NCBI GenBank assembly: GCA_013139625.1
Contig: WTAK01000387.1
Coordinates: 1-10,088, forward strand
Reading direction: 5' to 3'
DNA from: Candidatus Delongbacteria bacterium
GTDB lineage: Bacteria > UBA4055
DNA length: 10,088 nt
The position numbers and the translations under genes were made by a program. Below are positions 7,066 through 10,088 of the stretch, piece by piece (position 1 is the stretch's first letter; each line of letters opens with the position of its first letter). Under the pieces are notes generated by a model. The model saw nothing but the letters and a program-made list of their open reading frames with translations, did no database searches and was not told the DNA's origin.

Positions 7066-8493
7066 TTATTTATTCTTCTCAATACTACTCAACTTCGTAT
7101 TCGGAAAATAAAAATCTAGTATTTCCCTAAAATCTTTTCCAAGTGAAGCCATTCCACATGCACCGATCTGACACATTCCGGTACCATGTCCGAAACCGGC
7201 ACCTTTGAAAATAAAATTTCCGCCACTTTTTACAACATAAAAATTTGCACTATATAAAGGCGGACTTGCAAGTTTTTTTCTAATATTTAACTCTTTGTTG
7301 ATCGTAACTGTAGCCTTTGTACCTATTACCTTTACAGAGATAGCTTTACCGGACTTTCCTCTCTTAACTATCTTAATATCTTTCAGAGTGCCAAAATTCT
7401 TCCCGGTTTTTTTCCTAATAGTCTGCTCTAATTTCTTCCGTGAATATTTTTTTGTCCATCTAAAATACTTCTTTGCATAATTAAGAGCTTTATTAACTTT
7501 CTTGTCTGCCAGATTGCAATACGCATCAGGTCTAGTATCAATCCATTTTTTGAATAACCATTCACTGCTAAGATCATTATATTTTTCAAGACCACTTGTC
7601 CTATCAGGTTTCGAAGGAAGGTAACTAAGTTTATTGCCACTCCAAATAACATCATTCGATTCCAAATGCCCACCACATACAGAGTGGAACAAGGCTTGTA
7701 TAGGCTTGCCGTTATTCCTTAGTATCATGCCCCTTGTTTCATCTACAGCCTTACTTGCTCTTTCATGGGTTTTACTTATACCGGTATATACCTGACTATA
7801 AACATCACTATATAACGAATAAGGTTTATTCTTATATTTCTTCCCCAGATCGGAAAAAACATTGGTCCTTGCAAGTACCGCTTGAGCTTTTAATGCTTCA
7901 AAAGGTGATAATGCTGACATCTCTGAAGGGACTACGCCGTATAGATATTGCTCGATACCAACATCATTTACAACCGTTATCTTACCTTTGAATTTTATAA
8001 ATTCTATATTTCCTTTGTAACTTCTGGATTTTGTGTTTTCCCAATGCCAACCTTTGCCAGATTTTATCTTACCTAGTTTGATATAAGAAGCTATTTGTTC
8101 CGGTTTGAAGATTATTTTATTATTTACAGCGACCTTTTCTCCTGTATTGATATTTTCTACACAGAGAATCTTATCTTTTGTTAAATAGACTTTCCAGGTA
8201 TCAGCAGATTGCTTCTTTCTGAAGATCATTTTATGTTCATTATAAATGGAATATGATCCTTTGAATGAAAATAATATCTTTTTTTCATTCTCAACCAATC
8301 CAACTCTTACATTTTTACTACTTTTTACGATTGATCTGTTTAGGATGGGGATTGGTTTCTGCTTTTGCTTAGGTATGATTGCGATCTTTTCTTTGATCGT
8401 TTCTTTGATAGAAATATTTTTTTCTTGGGTAATAGGTGTACAGCTTAAAAAAATAAAAATAAATATTAAAAATATTCTATAAAATAAACCCAT
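7066..8493 (-). CDS. SpoIID/LytB-domain lipoprotein, probable peptidoglycan lytic transglycosylase
   Basis: The 475-residue product begins with a short hydrophobic signal (YRIFLIFIFIFLSC) ending in a lipobox-like FLSC, so Cys18 is the probable lipidated residue and the protein is likely envelope-anchored. A low-complexity Lys/Ile-rich linker follows to about 60. The SpoIID core is clear: VGIEQYLYGVVPSEM (178-192), LKAQAVLART (201-210), LFHSVCGGHLESNDVIW (268-284), Cys326 with a following FRW, and GAGFGHGTGMCQIGACGMASLG (431-452). In B. anthracis and C. difficile SpoIID, the Glu of the PSEM-type motif is catalytic for cleaving denuded glycan strands. Here that is Glu191. The start has AGGA about 6 bases upstream, 34 bases after the receiver gene. 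Despite the family name nothing here implies sporulation, since homologues occur in many non-sporulating bacteria. Substrate and role are inferred. Confidence 0.9.
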   Translation of the reverse strand: MGLFYRIFLIFIFIFLSCTPITQEKNISIKETIKEKIAIIPKQKQKPIPILNRSIVKSSKNVRVGLVENEKKILFSFKGSYSIYNEHKMIFRKKQSADTWKVYLTKDKILCVENINTGEKVAVNNKIIFKPEQIASYIKLGKIKSGKGWHWENTKSRSYKGNIEFIKFKGKITVVNDVGIEQYLYGVVPSEMSALSPFEALKAQAVLARTNVFSDLGKKYKNKPYSLYSDVYSQVYTGISKTHERASKAVDETRGMILRNNGKPIQALFHSVCGGHLESNDVIWSGNKLSYLPSKPDRTSGLEKYNDLSSEWLFKKWIDTRPDAYCNLADKKVNKALNYAKKYFRWTKKYSRKKLEQTIRKKTGKNFGTLKDIKIVKRGKSGKAISVKVIGTKATVTINKELNIRKKLASPPLYSANFYVVKSGGNFIFKGAGFGHGTGMCQIGACGMASLGKDFREILDFYFPNTKLSSIEKNK

Positions 8494-8527
8494 TCGAGTC
8501 CTTTATCGATAAATGGAATAAAAAAAA

Positions 8528-8905
8528 TTACTCGAATTCGTTGAGTTCTTGGATTCTATCGAGTATTAAAAGTAATTCTTTATTTCTAAAAGGTTTTGTA
8601 ATGTAACCTTCTGCACCTAGATTTAAAGCTTCTGTTTGAGTATATTCTTCTGCAAACCCGGTCATGATCACAGCTGAAATATCATCATGCTTTTTCCTAA
8701 TGACCTTCAAAAGTTCCATTCCATCCATTTTAGGCATCTTCATATCTGTGACGACAATATCGATCTCATTATTTTCTATGATTTCTAAAGCTTCTAATCC
8801 ATTTGTGGCTGTTTTACAATCATATTCGTTGATCAAGAAAAAACTCTTTAACATATTAAGCATATTTTCTTCGTCATCAACCACAAGAATTCTAAGATCA
8901 CTCAT
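8528..8905 (-). CDS. Stand-alone response-regulator receiver (CheY-like)
   Basis: The 125-residue product is a single receiver domain with no output domain. Canonical residues are all present: the acidic pair Asp10-Asp11 in ILVVDDEENM, the phospho-acceptor Asp54 in VVTDMKMPKMDGMELL, Thr82 in AVIMTGFAEE and Lys104 in GYITKPFRNKELL. The VTDMKMPxMDGMELL and MTGFAE wording resembles receivers of the NtrC/hybrid-kinase type more than flagellar CheY. A GAGGA ribosome site lies about 7 bases before the ATG. It follows the PAP2 gene by 44 bases and precedes the SpoIID gene by 34, so co-transcription is likely. No histidine kinase is visible in the window. Its partner and target are unknown. A role in controlling the neighbouring envelope genes is only a positional inference, since it has no DNA-binding region. 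Confidence 0.93.
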   Translation of the reverse strand: MSDLRILVVDDEENMLNMLKSFFLINEYDCKTATNGLEALEIIENNEIDIVVTDMKMPKMDGMELLKVIRKKHDDISAVIMTGFAEEYTQTEALNLGAEGYITKPFRNKELLLILDRIQELNEFE

Positions 8906-8949
8906 AAAATTTCCTCTATTAAACTATAGTCCTTACTGTACTTAGAGCT

Positions 8950-9537
8950 TTACCTTGCTAATATACTATTCACTCTATGTAAAATCAATGTTAAAAAAAT
9001 TGCTATCAAACTACCCAGAGCAAATCCCCCGACAATATCTGAAGGATAATGTACTCCAAGATACATTCTAGAGATTCCCACTAAGATCGCTATTGAAATA
9101 AATAACCACGCCCACTTTTTATAAAATACACTCCAGAGAACTGCGACACCCATTGAGTTTGAAGCATGGGATGATACAAAGGAAAAAGAACCTTTAAAGC
9201 TCTTTATCCCATCTGTTAAGACCCACAATCCACTTTTCTTTTTCCAGAACCAAAGATCTGCTATATCCTGGCAAGGTCTAGGTCTTTCAAAAAATGGTTT
9301 GAATATCCTGCTTGATATAATGTCTGCCAATGCTATTGTAATTCCGGTAGCTATCAGCATTATGTATATTTCTTTTACTAATTTTTTATCTTTTGCTCTG
9401 TATCCTTTGATTAGCAATACTATTGGAAATATTAAAAAAAGTAGAGCTGCATATTTGCTTGAGAAAAATATAAACACAGGATTCAATATATCTGAATGAA
9501 TAGTTCTATTGAAAAAAAATAATATCTCATTATCCAC
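8950..9537 (-). CDS. PAP2-family membrane phosphatase (possible undecaprenyl-pyrophosphate or lipid phosphatase)
   Basis: Polytopic membrane protein with about five or six hydrophobic segments and the three PAP2 phosphatase motifs. Numbering from the longest frame (TTG at 9549, 199 residues), these are KPFFERPRP (84-92; K-x6-RP), SFVSSHASNS (123-132) with His128, and SRMYLGVHYPSD (160-171; SR-x5-H-x3-D) with nucleophilic His167. The second motif is SSH and not the PSGH of many members, a variant seen in bacterial homologues. Members dephosphorylate lipid phosphates, including undecaprenyl pyrophosphate, and the substrate here cannot be told. I chose GTG at 9537 (195 residues). It is preceded by GGTGAT, complementary to the 16S tail, and gives an N-terminus MDNEILFFFNRTIHSDILN typical of the family. 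TTG at 9549 and GTG at 9546 lack a ribosome site. The acetyltransferase-like gene ends 15 bases upstream. Confidence 0.9.
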   Translation of the reverse strand: MDNEILFFFNRTIHSDILNPVFIFFSSKYAALLFLIFPIVLLIKGYRAKDKKLVKEIYIMLIATGITIALADIISSRIFKPFFERPRPCQDIADLWFWKKKSGLWVLTDGIKSFKGSFSFVSSHASNSMGVAVLWSVFYKKWAWLFISIAILVGISRMYLGVHYPSDIVGGFALGSLIAIFLTLILHRVNSILAR

Positions 9538-9541
9538 AGTG

Positions 9542-9547
9542 ATCACC
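9542..9547 (-). promoter_or_regulatory. GGTGAT ribosome-binding sequence supporting the GTG start of the PAP2 gene
   Basis: GGTGAT matches the 3' half of the AGGAGGTGAT consensus. If aligned to that consensus, its GG core is 8 bases from the GTG at 9537, a normal spacing. It lies inside the first codons of the longer possible frame, which argues against that longer start. The match is short, so this is a moderate inference. Confidence 0.4.
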
Positions 9548-9552
9548 AATTT

Positions 9553-10088
9553 CTATACTTTTAAGAATTTTTCAGTTGTATGATTTTTATTCAACTTTAA
9601 ATCATTTACCAAGTTAATAAATTGTGTATCTGAACTATTAACATTTATTGCAAGATCTTCAATATCGTTATTTTTTGCGATCTCGACTAATCTATTGATA
9701 GTTATCTTATGAAACAGATCATCTGAGTTTTTTATTAAGCCATAGTCGATCATCTCAATAGAATTTCTCAGTCCGCTTTTAAAAATGGGTAAAATATAGC
9801 CTATCATTTTTCCATTGCTGAATATCGTTTCCCAAAGTTCTTCACTTTGATATCCTTCTTCCAGTAGGTCAATGTACAACTTTTCTGCAGACAGATCATT
9901 AACTAAATCATTATTAATACTATTTGACAACAAATTATATCTATCCTCTATCGGGTAGTCTATAAATTGCTTTATCTTGTAGTTTTCTACATTCAGGTTA
10001 TAATCTATTTTTGGATCTACTGTATAATTAATTGTTTTCAGTATAGTTTTATAGCCGAATTTATTAATTACACTCTTAAGTTCATTGT
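9553..10088 (-). CDS. GNAT acetyltransferase-like protein, N-terminus cut by window edge
   Basis: The frame is open from the right edge to a TAG at 9553-9555, giving 177 residues. The internal TTG at 9933 is not needed as a start because the frame continues upstream without a stop. The last 100 residues read like the core of a GNAT fold. They show a strand with GKMIGYILPIFKSGL, a strand with IEMIDYGLIKN, a helix FHKITINRLVEIAKNN, then IEDLAINVNSSDTQFINLVNDLKLNKN, which resembles the 'i.l.V...N..a..ly..lGF' ending. Near the visible N-terminus, VINKFGYKTILKTINYTVD also resembles the end of a GNAT domain, so this may be a tandem two-domain protein. No catalytic residue or acetyl-CoA R/Q-x-x-G-x-G/A loop is well preserved, so the domain may be diverged. 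The substrate is unknown. Confidence 0.6.
   Translation of the reverse strand, partial: NELKSVINKFGYKTILKTINYTVDPKIDYNLNVENYKIKQFIDYPIEDRYNLLSNSINNDLVNDLSAEKLYIDLLEEGYQSEELWETIFSNGKMIGYILPIFKSGLRNSIEMIDYGLIKNSDDLFHKITINRLVEIAKNNDIEDLAINVNSSDTQFINLVNDLKLNKNHTTEKFLKV

Noticed and set aside
7428..7676. 82-residue minus-strand frame inside the SpoIID gene
   Set aside because: It is in a different frame of a well-supported gene, with no ribosome site or recognisable motif.
8520..8563. Possible terminator after the receiver gene (CTCGA/TCGAG followed by T8 on the minus strand)
   Set aside because: The stem is 5 bp with a loop of more than 20 bases inside the coding end, and the next gene has a good ribosome site 34 bases on. 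It is too weak for an intrinsic terminator.
1..10088. CRISPR arrays, insertion sequences, tRNA or rRNA genes, toxin-antitoxin or defence genes
   Set aside because: No regularly spaced repeats, transposase motifs, tRNA cloverleaf segments or defence-type proteins were seen on either strand.

Overview
The window is an ordinary bacterial chromosomal segment, visibly AT-rich, in which every supported gene lies on the minus strand. Transcription therefore runs from high to low coordinates. Most of it (1-6854) is the fused str-S10 translation cluster. In transcription order this reads rpsL, rpsG, fusA, tuf, rpsJ, rplC, rplD, rplW and rplB, with rplB cut by the left edge. All of these are intact, near family length and carry the expected GTPase or ribosomal motifs. 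Spacings are short: rplC/rplD overlap by one base and rplD/rplW abut, so translational coupling is likely.

Upstream of rpsL (6855-7065) is a gene-free stretch of about 210 bases. It holds a near-consensus sigma-70-type promoter (TTGACA, 17-base spacer, TATATT). The promoter is preceded by phased A/T tracts that also form a 12-bp-arm inverted repeat. It is followed by a leader of about 110 nt that begins almost immediately with a nested stem structure. This is the least explained part of the window.

The right third (7066-10088) holds four genes, also on the minus strand. In transcription order they are a C-terminal GNAT-acetyltransferase-like protein (cut by the right edge), a PAP2-family membrane phosphatase, a stand-alone response-regulator receiver and a SpoIID/LytB-type lipoprotein. 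Gaps of at most 44 bases suggest one operon reading toward rpsL. Two of the four (PAP2 and SpoIID) point to envelope lipid-carrier or peptidoglycan metabolism, and the receiver could be a signalling input. That link is inferred from position only.

The organism is a bacterium with a low-GC genome. The SpoIID homologue is predicted to be a lipoprotein, and no other sporulation genes are visible. The PAP2 protein has an SSHA-type second motif. Together these recall non-sporulating diderms such as the Fibrobacteres-Chlorobi-Bacteroidetes assemblage and relatives, but the phylum cannot be fixed by eye. I see no mobile element, CRISPR array, tRNA, rRNA, defence system or clear sign of transfer. The window does not appear to contain a wholly new system.
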